Position numbers and translations under genes: made by a program. From the NCBI GenBank assembly GCA_905221605.1, contig CAJNDS010002643.1, forward strand, positions 239,480 to 303,479: 64,000 nucleotides of DNA, read 5' to 3'. This document shows, piece by piece, positions 54,243 to 62,442 of this stretch. Origin of the DNA: Symbiodinium natans. Taxonomy: Eukaryota > Sar > Dinophyceae > Suessiales > Symbiodiniaceae. Positions within the stretch are counted from its first letter, which is position 1. Each line of letters starts with the position of its first letter. The notes below the pieces were generated by a model. The model searched no databases, was not told where the DNA came from, and saw nothing but the letters and a program-made list of their open reading frames with translations.

Positions 54243-54411
54243 GCTGGTTCGTGGCAGGGAATGAGGGAGTGAGGTACCCTCTAGAATCCCTGAAAGGGTT
54301 TCGGGTTTAGGGTTTAGGGTTTAGGGTTTGGGGTTTGGGGTTTAGGGTTTAGGGTTTAGAGCTTAGGGTTTATACAGGGCCTCAAACCCTCATTCCCTAC
54401 CAAGAACCAGA
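54243..54411. mobile_element. MITE family 7 with telomere array inside
   Basis: CTGGTTCGTGGCAGGGAATGA and TCATTCCCTACCAAGAACCAG are inverted copies; the interior from about 54299 to 54376 is TTTAGGG. A related element lies at 42005-42143 (CTTAGAGGGAAAC...CATTTCCTACCAAGAACCAG). Confidence 0.65.
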
Positions 54412-55080
54412 GGGTGGTGTGAGAGTGTGTGGAGCATCGCTGCGCGTGCGACTCCAGCGACAAGCTGGAGGAAGTGGGCTGCCAAGCAGCCACGGCCCAA
54501 ATACGCCTAAACCCTACACCCTAAACCCCAAAACCCTAAACCCTGAACCCCAACGAAGGACAGCCGCGCAGTACGAGTGTGATGCGATCAGGGATGCCTG
54601 ATTGCCAGATCCTACACCTGCTCTGTGTGTGTAGACCATTGGGTTTAGACCATCGGTTTTGGGGCTTAGGGTTTAGGGTTTAGGGTTTAGGGTTTAGGGT
54701 TTAGGGTTCAGGGTTCAGGGTTTAGACATCCTGCAAAAGCAAGCTGTGCATTGGAGTGGCATAACGGCGTGTGCGAACCGCTTTGGTGCAATCGATCAGC
54801 AAGTGGAGCAGCGTCGTGAGGTATCCAGGTGCAACACCCACAAGTGGAGATTCTTGACAGCAGCATTTCCTTCTCCCTAAACCCTGAACCCTAAACCCTA
54901 AAGGCCCTAAACCCTAACCCCTAAACCCTCAACCCCAACCCTACACCCGAAACCCCCAAACCCCAACCCTAAACCCTAAACCCTAAACCCTAAACCCTAA
55001 ACCCTAAACCCTAAACCCTAAACCCTAAACCCTAAACCCTAAACCCCCTAAACCCTAAATGCCTGCGGGGAGGCTCTGGT

Positions 55081-55962
55081 CAAAGAACCCAAGTTTCCGG
55101 CATCTCTCCGGCGTTGCCATCGGGTGGGCTGTCCATGCCAAGGCTAAGCAAATTCAGTACTTTTATGGTTTTTTGACGTTAAAAAACCCTATGTAGGGTT
55201 TTTGGGGTTTTTTGACGTTAAAAGACCCTTTTTAGGGTTTTATGTAGGGTTTTCTAACGTTAAAAAACCCCAAAGGTGTTCTGAGCCATGTAAGCTAGAT
55301 GAGCCTCTTTTGTTGTGACTCCGTAACAAAAAATGAAACCACGGACCACGAGCCTTCCACAAGCGCAGGGCTTCACAGTAGTCGTTTGGTTGCTGGAGGC
55401 CCAGGGATGCTTCGCTAAAAAAAAACAAAAACCCCGAACAAAACAAACCCTCAAATAAAAAATTAAATCATAGTCCCCCTAAATTACCCTTTTCGGGAAG
55501 AATATGTCTTATTTTTTGGGGGTTAGGGGGCTCTTTCTGACCTCCCTCAAGCTCGGATAGTCTGAGGAGGTGGGGGGGGGGCATGGCTGATTTTTGGTGA
55601 TCCTTCCCACTTCTACAGCTAAATCCTGCGGGCGGCAGCATCTTCAGTCAACATGTTCAGCCCTAAGTCCTGCGCCCCAAGGCCTGAGGGGCCCTACACC
55701 CTGTTCAACCTTAAAAACCCCTAAACCCTAGGGTTTGAGGGTTGAAGGCATAAGGGCTCCGGGGCGCAGATGTTCAGCGTGCAGTGTCAGAACCTTGTTG
55801 CGAAAGGGGTTTTGCGATACGTGAAGCAAAAGCTCAAAGAATGAAAATGACTCTTTATTGATGGAGTATTGTTTAGTAAATCAAACAATCAAGGGGTCAT
55901 GATTAAATCACTATGGGGTGTAAGAAGGGCTCAGAAAACCGACAACAGCGTCGGATAGCTGG
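55081..55962. other. Unique spacer with repeated TTTTTTGACGTTAAAA motifs
   Basis: Three copies of a near-palindrome around ACGTTAAAA at about 55168, 55206 and 55249, each next to CCCTA/TAGGG. No gene supported; the region leads into the ubiquitin-derived ORF. Confidence 0.55.
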
Positions 55963-57264
55963 ATGCCCCAGTGCCCGGTCAATCGCCCATGTATGGGAAG
56001 GGCACGCCTAGAGGAGCCAAAACGAGGCGGTGGCAAGCAGGTCTTCGTCAAGACGTTAGTCGGCAAGGCTGCCATAGTATGCCATAGATGTGGTGGTCGC
56101 CAATGGCCGAGTTACACAAGTATGCTGGTGGAGGCAGTGGTGTGGCCCACCTTGGACGATTTTTGCTCCTGCGGGTTGAGGGGAGCCCATGTTGACGCAA
56201 ACGCAGTGGATCTCTGGCTTGATGGCCCCGAGGGGAATAAGTGCTGCGATGATCCTGGTGAGAGTTTTGCAGTGTACGTCGCGGACGACATGTTGCATGG
56301 AGATGCACCTGACACTTGCCTGCCAGCCCAACACAATTTTAGCCACTCCGGGGCTATTTCGGACCTGCTTGGTGATTGTCATGGCAGGAGCAAGCTCTGC
56401 GCGGAAACGTTTGGGCGACATGATGATGCAAGCACACGTGGCTTGCTTCTTTTCACGCAGCTGCACGATGAGCCTGGCTTTGTTGCGAACTGGCGTGGTG
56501 TTTGGGAGCCCTTACCCCAGGCTTTGCATGACATTGGCCAGGGGAAGAAGCCTTCGGACCATACGATCAGTGGTGGAGATGTCGCCTTCCGTGCCTTCTC
56601 GTTTGTGGACACCCTGGTTTGTAACCAGACGGCAATCCCCAACCTGGACTACAACGTCCAGCTTGTAGCTGCTTCGAGCGCCGAGGTCTCGCCTCATGTC
56701 CCGGCCAAGGTTCCCCGTAGTGATGTTGCTGCTGGCAGTGTGTTCTCCGGCAACGGAGATGATGTCACCAAGTCTGCGGTCGTTCTTCTACGCGCGCTTG
56801 ACATTTTCCTCGAGGGCGCTTCGGGTGAGTGGGCCACCTGCGTCGCCTCACCGCTCAACTTCTTTGAGTACGGGGTTGGTGTGTGGGACCCGGGCGGACG
56901 CAGAGGGGCCAGGCCTCCACTTTGGTTGGAGGCCTCAGACACGATTGACATCGTGAAGAACAAGGAGGGCATCCCCCTGGAGTCAGACTACAACATCCAG
57001 GAGTCGATGCTCCACCTGGTGCTGCGGTTGCGCAGTGACACGCAAACCTTCGCGAAGACGCCCACGGGCAAGTCCTTCACTTCGGTTGTTAAGGCCTCAG
57101 ACACGGGTGACATCATGAAGGGCAGGAAGGACATCCCCACACATCGGCAGTGCCTCATCTTTGCAGGCAATCAGCTGGAAGATGGCCGAACACTGTTTGA
57201 CTACGACATCCAGAAGGACGCAAACGGGCAAGGCCTCACTCTGGTCGTTGAGGGAAGCAGTTAG
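55963..57264 (+). CDS. Degenerate polyubiquitin interrupted by an unrecognised ~290-residue segment
   Basis: A single 433-codon frame. Residues 25-39 ([15 protein letters not shown]) resemble the start of ubiquitin. An unrecognised Cys- and Asp-rich stretch follows to about residue 320. Then [17 protein letters not shown] and [16 protein letters not shown] give the middle and end of ubiquitin with an internal deletion of about 20 residues, and from residue 360 a second, nearly full-length decayed unit contains [14 protein letters not shown] and YDIQKD. The processing Gly-Gly is lost (RLRSD in place of RLRGG; the final end is EGSS), and Lys48 is replaced by Asn, so it should not be a normal ubiquitin precursor. 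A frame this long kept open suggests either recent decay or a new protein. There are no obvious introns. A retrocopy is possible but no spliced-leader relic was recognised upstream. Confidence 0.6.
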   Translation: MPQCPVNRPCMGRARLEEPKRGGGKQVFVKTLVGKAAIVCHRCGGRQWPSYTSMLVEAVVWPTLDDFCSCGLRGAHVDANAVDLWLDGPEGNKCCDDPGESFAVYVADDMLHGDAPDTCLPAQHNFSHSGAISDLLGDCHGRSKLCAETFGRHDDASTRGLLLFTQLHDEPGFVANWRGVWEPLPQALHDIGQGKKPSDHTISGGDVAFRAFSFVDTLVCNQTAIPNLDYNVQLVAASSAEVSPHVPAKVPRSDVAAGSVFSGNGDDVTKSAVVLLRALDIFLEGASGEWATCVASPLNFFEYGVGVWDPGGRRGARPPLWLEASDTIDIVKNKEGIPLESDYNIQESMLHLVLRLRSDTQTFAKTPTGKSFTSVVKASDTGDIMKGRKDIPTHRQCLIFAGNQLEDGRTLFDYDIQKDANGQGLTLVVEGSS

Positions 57265-57730
57265 AGCATGGGCACGCGCTCTTGGACCTCAGCATCCTAC
57301 GTGATGGTTCGCCCGGAGGGTCCGAGTGATCTTCAAAGTCCCATGTACCAGTAGCTGAAGGATGGTCGCATTGATTGAGGGTAAGCTTCAATTGGTGTTT
57401 TTCGCCATCTAGGCTCCTGTGTGGTTTCACGTTTTGCTTGGTGGGTTTAAGGCTGTCCCGGGGACGGTTTTTCTTAGTTGTGCCGGTTTAATCCCCTTGG
57501 CCATGCTCACCGGCTGAGTGCAAACTGGGCTTCGCCGTGCGTTTGTTTTATTCCGGGGAACCCAGATTTCTGCTCCAGCCTGTTCACAAACTTTAATTAG
57601 GTGCACGCAAAGGCTGCATCCTCACGGGATTCGGTGCCTCGAAAGTGGAAAGTGGAAAATGGGGTGTAAGAGTTTAAGGATTTGGGGCCGAGGGTGCGTT
57701 GTTTAAAGGTGCAAGAATTTCGGGTCTCAG
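57265..57730. other. Unique spacer after the ubiquitin-derived ORF
   Basis: No telomere repeats and no convincing coding frame; probable 3' UTR and spacer. Confidence 0.4.
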
Positions 57731-57734
57731 GGTT

Positions 57735-57887
57735 ACTAGACTTAAGAGTAACCCTAAACCCTAAACCCCAAACCCTAAACCCTAAACCCTAGGAATAAGT
57801 AGGGTACCCTTTTTGGTTTAACGGGCTCATACAGGACCAGGAACCCAATCCTAAAAGAGTAGAACAAGGGCCGACGCCGGGTCCTGC
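57735..57887. mobile_element. MITE family 4 copy with telomere insertion at CCTA
   Basis: CTAGACTTAAGAGTAACCC directly followed by TAAACCC units, resuming at CTAGGAATAAGTAGGG; the 22958 copy has the continuous AGTAACCCAGGAATAA. Confidence 0.65.
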
Positions 57888-57949
57888 GTTAAAGGGCGGT
57901 GCAAGAGTCTACGGCTTGGCGTCTGGGCTTTGGTTTCTTGAAGAGCTTA

Positions 57950-59355
57950 GGGTTCCCCAAGCCCTAAACCCTAAACCCTAAACCCTAAACCCTAAACTCT
58001 TAACCCTAAGCCCTAAGCCCTAAGCCCTAAACCCTAAACCCTCCCTGGGTTCTCTCCTTTTTCCTTGTGGGTCCCGGGCCCCGAAACTCAGATCGCCGCT
58101 TCTCACGGTGGCCTGGGGCCTTGATGGCGCACCCTCTAGGTGCGCCAACACCTGTCAGGGCTTTTCGGGCTTTTCGGGCTTTTCGGGCTTTTAGGGTTCT
58201 TTAGGGTTCAAGGGCGCAGGTCGGCGAGCTACGCCCAAGCCCAGGTGCGAGCCTTAGCTGCCAGCGCTTCGCAGCGCGCAGCGTGCGCGGCGCCTCCGAA
58301 ACCCGTACATCGCAGGATGCGGTTTTGGGGCTTAGGGTTTAGGGTTTGGGGTAAAGGGTTGAGGGTTTAGGGTTTAGGGTTTGGGGTTTGGGGTCTGGGG
58401 TCTGGGGTCTGGGGTCTGGGGTTTGGGGTTTGGGGTTTGGGGTTTGGGGTTTGAGGTTAGCCCCAAAACCCTAAAGCCTAAACCTACCTGCTTTGGAGGT
58501 TACTTGAGAACATTAGAAGGGCAGAGGCTTGTTGACAACAGAAAACCCCGACCCCAAACCGCAACTAAACCCTAAACCCTAAACCCTAAACCCTAAACCC
58601 TAAATTCTAAACCCAAGAAGTCTTGCTGGGGCAGGCGCCTCGCGAAGCATCGGCCGAAAGCAGCCACATCCGCAGGGCCGGAATAAGCCTGCGAAGAGAG
58701 GAGGAGGAGGGGAGGAGGGGAGGAGGGGTTTAGGGTTTGGGGTTTCGGGTTTGGGGTTTAGGGTTTAGGGCTTAGGGCTTAAGGCTTAGGGGTTGGTTAG
58801 GGGTTGGGGTTTAGGGTTTAGGGTTTAGGGGTTAGGGGTTAGGGCTTAGGGCTTAGGGCTTAGGGCTTAGGGCTTAGGGCATAGGGCTTAGGGCTTAGGG
58901 CTTAGGGCTTAGGGCTTAGGGCTTAGGGCTTAGGGCTTAGGGCTTAGGGCTTAGGGCTTAGGGCTTAGGGGTTAGGGTTAGGGGGTAGGGGTTAGGGGTT
59001 AGGGGTTAGGGGGTTAGGGGTTAGGGTTTCGGGTTTGGGGTGTGGGGTTTCGGGTGAGGGGTTAGGGATATCAACGCCTAAACCCGACCCGAAACCCTGA
59101 GCTGGAAGTCCTAGAGCAAGGCCCCGGGCATGTAGAGCTCAACGCGCTGCTCAGCTGTAGAGGGCCTTCCGAACTTTGCTAAAACCCTAAAACCTTACAG
59201 CCCTACGGGTTAGGGCTTAGGGTGGGGGCCTTAAGGGAGGGAGGTTCTACGGGAGCTTAGGGTTTAGGGTTTAGGGTTTAGGGTTTAGGGTTTAAGGTTT
59301 AGGGTGGTTTAGGGTTTAGGGTTTAGGGTTTAGGGTTTTGGGTTTCGGGTTTCTG
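57950..59355. repeat. Telomere-like arrays with GCTTAGG and TTTGGGG/TCTGGGG variants
   Basis: CCCTAAA at 57963-58045, TTTGGGG and TCTGGGG at 58375-58455, a GCTTAGG array of about 20 units at 58837-58975, TTTAGGG at 59250-59345. A GGGCTTTTC run at 58155-58195 and (GGA)n at 58700-58730 are also present. Confidence 0.85.
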
Positions 59356-59358
59356 GTT

Positions 59359-59442
59359 TAGGGATACCCAAAGTTCCCCAATGCTCCCCACTGCTCCGTA
59401 AGGATCCCTAGAAGGTTCCCGAACCCCCCTTCCTCAAGGACC
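59359..59442. mobile_element. MITE family 5, partial copy
   Basis: ACCCAAAGTTCCCCAATGCTCCCC...AACCCCCCTTCCTCAAGGACC, then CCCTAAA. Confidence 0.5.
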
Positions 59443-59506
59443 CTAAACCCTAAACCCTGAACCCTAAACTCGGCGGATGTTCGAGACCGTTTCAGTTACG
59501 ATTGCT

Positions 59507-59611
59507 CATGCCCGTCGGGAAGTTAGCTACCCCCACACCCTACGTATCATATATCTAATCATATATCTTATCCCTACTCCCCCTAAGGTAGTTCTCTTCC
59601 CAACGGGCATG
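59507..59611. repeat. 105-bp inverted repeat next to the virus-like island
   Basis: CATGCCCGTCGGGAAGTTAG and CTCTTCCCAACGGGCATG arms around ATCATATATCTAATCATATAT. MITE-like, single copy here. Confidence 0.65.
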
Positions 59612-59670
59612 ATGGGGTTGATAGAATTTATGGGATTTTGGGTGATTCAGGGCTTGGGTGCAGTAGATCA

Positions 59671-59695
59671 TACAACATAATTTTATTATGTTGTA
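59671..59695 (-). terminator. A/T hairpin after the 159-aa gene
   Basis: TACAACATAAT, loop TTT, ATTATGTTGTA: an 11-bp perfect stem, 5 bp after the stop codon. Giant viruses of the Mimivirus group end transcripts at such palindromes; the same role is inferred here. Confidence 0.5.
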
Positions 59696-59699
59696 TCAA

Positions 59700-60179
59700 T
59701 TACTGAATTTCATCAAGGGGCTGTAATGATTCAAGATATTCTAGGTGTTTAAAAGTTCGCGTTGATGTTGTTTCTGGCTCTCTTAATGTGATTTTGTCTG
59801 GGAACATCTTATGTAGTTTTTTGTAGAGTTCGTGCTGTTGTTTCCTCTTCTTGTATCTCATCTGTAAGCCCCCCTGTTCTCTCAACTCTCTCAGTTTTGA
59901 AAATAGTTCATCTCGTAAATTGTATAGTTCAGAATTTGGATGCGTCCCGGAGTAAAAATGAACATCCCAATTTTCGTGCCTGACTCTTCTCCCACACTCT
60001 TCGCAAAACCTGCTCTGTCTTGCTCTCATTTGTTTTCTTTTTGCGTTGTACTCTTCCTTATTTTCAGCATACCATCTTCTTGATGCTTCTCGGCACTTAC
60101 CACATTGCCTAAACCCTTCAAAATCAGTTATGTCTTTCATCTCACTACATTTCATGCATTTCTGCATTTCAATCTCCAT
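59700..60179 (-). CDS. Zinc-ribbon/zinc-finger protein, virus-like, 159 aa
   Basis: N-terminal CMKCSEMKDITDF...CGKCREASRRWYAENKEEYNAKR is the CxxC...CxxC plus charged helix module common in proteins of giant algal viruses and HNH-like families. It is followed by CEECGRRVRHENWDVHFYSGTH, a CxxC...HxxxxxH finger of a style also frequent in such viruses. The C-terminal half is basic and helical. The start ATG at 60179 lies 38 bp from the 25-bp upstream element at 60218-60242. An 11-bp-stem hairpin begins 5 bp after the stop. No catalytic HNH residues were identified, so nuclease activity is not claimed. Confidence 0.75.
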   Translation of the reverse strand: MEIEMQKCMKCSEMKDITDFEGFRQCGKCREASRRWYAENKEEYNAKRKQMRARQSRFCEECGRRVRHENWDVHFYSGTHPNSELYNLRDELFSKLRELREQGGLQMRYKKRKQQHELYKKLHKMFPDKITLREPETTSTRTFKHLEYLESLQPLDEIQ

Positions 60180-60217
60180 GCTCTAATATATATATATATA
60201 TATATATAGTCTTCTTG

Positions 60218-60242
60218 TCTTTAAATACTTTCTTCCTTGAAT
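60218..60242 (-). promoter_or_regulatory. 25-bp upstream element, copy 1
   Basis: Identical over 25 bp to 60915-60939. Core on the minus strand is AAAGTATTTAAAGA, preceded by TTCAAGGAAG. It lies 38 bp before the 159-aa gene and is followed by a (TA)n run. Probable promoter. Confidence 0.65.
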
Positions 60243-60273
60243 TATGTTTATTCAATAAGAATTTTAAATTATA

Positions 60274-60369
60274 TTAAAATATCATTGCTAGGCTACATTG
60301 ATTAGATTTCTGCACGATCATTTGATTTAAGAACTCTGTTGTTTCTTCTAAATATTCAGGAGGTAACAT
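60274..60369 (-). CDS. Possible small ORF, 31 aa
   Basis: An AT-rich 31-codon frame containing LEETTEFLNQMIVQK, placed between the two zinc-finger genes on the same strand. It may be a real small viral-type gene or chance; no family is recognised and there is no upstream element copy. Confidence 0.3.
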   Translation of the reverse strand: MLPPEYLEETTEFLNQMIVQKSNQCSLAMIF

Positions 60370-60399
60370 TTTGTCTCTTCTTATATCATATGCTAATAA

Positions 60400-60891
60400 T
60401 TATATGATTTTAAGAAATATATAATATACCATCTGATAATAACTAGCATATCCACACAATACACCTTCAAAATGTTTCATCTTCTTTTGGCGCCACTTGT
60501 CAAGATCAAACTTATCTAAGTTTTCGTACATTGTGTTCATTTCAAGATGTACCTCAAGGGTATATTTATCCTTTTGAACATCGCCTTGCATTATTTTATG
60601 CACTTCATCATATTCTGGACACTTATGTGATTTAGTAAATGGCAGGATGTGATTATCCAATAAGGATCTTAATTTACAGCACTTCTCGCAACCATGGAAG
60701 TCTGCAACAACATGTTTAACACTTTGTAAATGATCACATTTATGCAGCAAGATCTGCTGTCTGATCTTAACTTGTTGGCACGAAGTACAGTTGGCAAAGT
60801 ACTCAAACTTACCAATGTCACTATACATCATTTCAGTTTCATCATACTCACTCTCGCTTTCGTACTCACTTTCGGCATCACTCATTTTCAC
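60400..60891 (-). CDS. Cys/His-rich protein of unknown function, 163 aa, virus-like island
   Basis: Acidic N-terminus (SEYESESEYDETE), then CTSCQQVKI, HKCDHL, CEKCCKL and HKCPEY, suggesting one or two zinc-binding sites, and an aromatic C-terminal tail (GYASYYQMVYYIF). ATG at 60891 is 23 bp from the second copy of the 25-bp upstream element (60915-60939). A 7-bp stem (60385-60391 with 60402-60408) spans the stop codon. No known family recognised. Confidence 0.7.
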   Translation of the reverse strand: MKMSDAESEYESESEYDETEMMYSDIGKFEYFANCTSCQQVKIRQQILLHKCDHLQSVKHVVADFHGCEKCCKLRSLLDNHILPFTKSHKCPEYDEVHKIMQGDVQKDKYTLEVHLEMNTMYENLDKFDLDKWRQKKMKHFEGVLCGYASYYQMVYYIFLKII

Positions 60892-60914
60892 ACTAATATA
60901 TTTAAGTCGTTATT

Positions 60915-60939
60915 TCTTTAAATACTTTCTTCCTTGAAT
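60915..60939 (-). promoter_or_regulatory. 25-bp upstream element, copy 2
   Basis: Exact copy of 60218-60242, 23 bp before the 163-aa gene and overlapping the region just after the stop of the 95-aa gene. Confidence 0.65.
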
Positions 60940-60942
60940 GGT

Positions 60943-61230
60943 TCAAAAATAAAAATCCTTATCGTTTTTTTCAACATTATAATATTTCATTGTTTCTTCC
61001 TTGGGTTGCTTAATGTCTTTATTATTAAGTTTGCTTATATAGGCACTCCTGCGGTTATTATAGTTAGCATCCATAACATTAGGTTTATTATTGCTAGGTT
61101 TAATATTCTCCTTATTGCCTTCCAACTTCACAACCCTTTCAACGAGACTGCTAACTAGATCTTTTAACTCTTTAACTTCTTCTTTCAACTTCTTGATCGG
61201 ACTTTTGATTTCCTCAGAAGATTCACTCAT
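60943..61230 (-). CDS. Coiled-coil protein, 95 aa, virus-like island
   Basis: Residues 10-40 (IKKLKEEVKELKDLVSSLVERVVKLEG) have clean a/d leucine and valine spacing for a short parallel coiled coil; the rest is Asn- and Lys-rich and probably disordered. The ATG is preceded by TTTAAA-containing A/T sequence. Function unknown. Confidence 0.65.
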   Translation of the reverse strand: MSESSEEIKSPIKKLKEEVKELKDLVSSLVERVVKLEGNKENIKPSNNKPNVMDANYNNRRSAYISKLNNKDIKQPKEETMKYYNVEKNDKDFYF

Positions 61231-61271
61231 ATATACAAACCTAGATTTAAAGTTTTAAAACTTTTAAACAT

Positions 61272-61478
61272 TTAGCGCGCTTGCATGACCTTCCTCCTCA
61301 CACCTTCCTTCCTTAAGTCCTCTCTACAGTTTTTACAGTTTGACGAATAACTGTTGTTGCTGACAGTCACAAAGTTATTACTCGGATACTCCTTTTTACA
61401 CCTCTTGCATTCAATGAGATGTTCTTTGACCTCTTTGACTTCACCAAATACAACAAGCATTATATAATTAGCTAACAA
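61272..61478 (-). CDS. Small zinc-ribbon protein, 68 aa
   Basis: Contains CKRCKKEYPSNNF...CKNCREDLRKE, two CxxC pairs about 22 residues apart, the same module as the first half of the 159-aa protein at 59700. The N-terminus (MLANYIMLVVFGEV) is hydrophobic; a later Met in the same frame could be used. A 10-bp stem hairpin sits just upstream (61484-61509). Confidence 0.65.
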   Translation of the reverse strand: MLANYIMLVVFGEVKEVKEHLIECKRCKKEYPSNNFVTVSNNSYSSNCKNCREDLRKEGVRRKVMQAR

Positions 61479-61483
61479 AATAT

Positions 61484-61509
61484 ATCATAACATAACGAAA
61501 TGTTATGAT
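61484..61509. terminator. A/T hairpin between island genes
   Basis: ATCATAACAT, loop AACGAA, ATGTTATGAT: a 10-bp perfect stem, 69 bp after the 41-aa ORF stop and 6 bp before the 68-aa gene. Possible 3' end signal. Confidence 0.4.
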
Positions 61510-61577
61510 GTATCCATTTTCCTCAAGGTTTAACGATGCATCAAACTAATTAGCTGATACATCTTATGTGTATCAAA

Positions 61578-61703
61578 TTAAAGCCAATGTGTCAGGCACT
61601 TCCCTTTCTCCGTCCATAGGCTTTCGAGGAGCTTGGGGGTCTTCTTCTCCTTCGTCGACATCGGTCTGGGCGGACTGTATGCACTGTACTCTGCCAAATA
61701 CAT
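61578..61703 (-). CDS. Small ORF, 41 aa, with upstream element
   Basis: Reads MYLAEYSAYSPPRPMSTKEK and ends KCLTHWL. It is supported by the element core AAAGTATTTAA at 61718-61730, 14 bp upstream of the ATG, the same core seen before two larger island genes. No family recognised. Confidence 0.5.
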   Translation of the reverse strand: MYLAEYSAYSPPRPMSTKEKKTPKLLESLWTEKGKCLTHWL

Positions 61704-61717
61704 AATGGGTTTAAACT

Positions 61718-61730
61718 GTTAAATACTTTA
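61718..61730 (-). promoter_or_regulatory. Upstream element core, copy 3
   Basis: Minus strand TAAAGTATTTAAC, 14 bp before the 41-aa ORF; it overlaps the stop codon of the 120-aa gene. Confidence 0.45.
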
Positions 61731-62090
61731 ATCCATGTGCCCTAATTGACGATACTTCTTGAGTTCTTTTACTTCCGCTTCAAGTTTTTCAATTCGTTCT
61801 TCAGGGGTAGCCTTTCGTGATCCAAACCCAGTATCAACAGTATCAACGCCCTCTTTACCGTTCATGTTCGTTTTAAAAATATCGTTCCCATCAGGTGTAG
61901 CGTTGCGATAACCGCTTCCGACTCTCCATGAAGTACGATTTTCGGTTTGTTTGATTATCGTTTTGCCTTCATCGTCCTTTGCTGTTTTCGTCTCCTTGCG
62001 CAGTGTCTTCTTATTGCACCTACAAGGAAAGTAATCAACGTTGCCCTTATCCAAATGGAGGCCTCCTTCCTTTTGTTCGTTGTCTGTCAT
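61728..62090 (-). CDS. Acidic/basic protein with C-terminal coiled coil, 120 aa
   Basis: FPCRCNKKTLRKET gives a possible metal site. The middle is polar with two copies of a GSGYRNATP / GFGSRKATP motif, and the end (EERIEKLEAEVKELKKY) is a strong coiled coil. Upstream A/T sequence contains ATACTTTAAATAC. The repeated ATP-containing motif may be a peptide tag. Function unknown. Confidence 0.65.
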   Translation of the reverse strand: MTDNEQKEGGLHLDKGNVDYFPCRCNKKTLRKETKTAKDDEGKTIIKQTENRTSWRVGSGYRNATPDGNDIFKTNMNGKEGVDTVDTGFGSRKATPEERIEKLEAEVKELKKYRQLGHMD

Positions 62091-62104
62091 TTAACTAGGT
62101 TAGA

Positions 62105-62266
62105 TTATTTATTTTTGCGATTGTATTTAAAGTATTCAAGCACTATTTTGCAAACCTCCAAGAAAGAGAAGCAACACCTGCGATATTTGGGAGGCGTTAT
62201 TTTTTCTTGTATTTCTTCAATATTCTCAATAACATCAATATAATCGCTGTAATTTATTTTATCCAT
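62105..62266 (-). CDS. Small ORF at the island edge, 53 aa
   Basis: ATG at 62266, stop TAA at 62105-62107, with an in-frame stop just upstream that fixes the start. It begins MDKINYSDYIDVIENIEEIQ and contains RRCCFSFLEVCK. It ends 15 bp before the next island gene starts. Its upstream region is cut off after 14 bp by the switch to GC-rich DNA, so its promoter may have been lost at integration. Confidence 0.55.
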   Translation of the reverse strand: MDKINYSDYIDVIENIEEIQEKITPPKYRRCCFSFLEVCKIVLEYFKYNRKNK

Positions 62267-62442
62267 ATTATTATATTACCGGGGAGGTCCCCCCCGGCGG
62301 ACCCTTTCGGGCGAACCCAAAACAACACCAGAACGGAGCTCACGAAGCTGGGCAGAAAACGCCGCCAGGGGGCACCTTCAACTGTCCGCGCCCGCAGCAG
62401 CACCGGCACCTACGTACCAAATGTCACGTTTGGCTGGCAGTG

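Larger units (their letters stand above)
49315..55080. repeat. Telomere-like repeat desert with unique islands
   Basis: Both orientations, for example TTTAGGG at 49618-49680, 52003-52070, 52706-52803 and 54665-54725; CCCTAAA at 50789-50862, 53387-53440, 54152-54198 and 54970-55045. Highly degenerate GGGATTTAGG-type DNA fills 51760-52430. Unique islands of 60-150 bp (51650-51730, 51890-51970, 52810-52940, 53820-53880, 54400-54640, 54725-54870) resemble the exon islands of the left half but no protein family was recognised. Confidence 0.8.
59660..62280. mobile_element. AT-rich virus-like island, endogenous viral fragment candidate
   Basis: A block with abrupt base-composition change at both ends: telomere-rich host DNA on the left and a GC-rich start (ACCGGGGAGG) at 62277 on the right. 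All genes are on the minus strand, intronless, AT-rich and closely spaced. No terminal inverted repeat, integrase, capsid or polymerase was seen in this stretch, so it is a fragment or a small satellite-like element. Lateral transfer from a large DNA virus is an inference from gene style. Confidence 0.65.

Noticed and set aside
59700-60179. HNH endonuclease assignment
   Set aside because: The CxxC modules resemble those preceding HNH domains, but no H-N-H residues are present.
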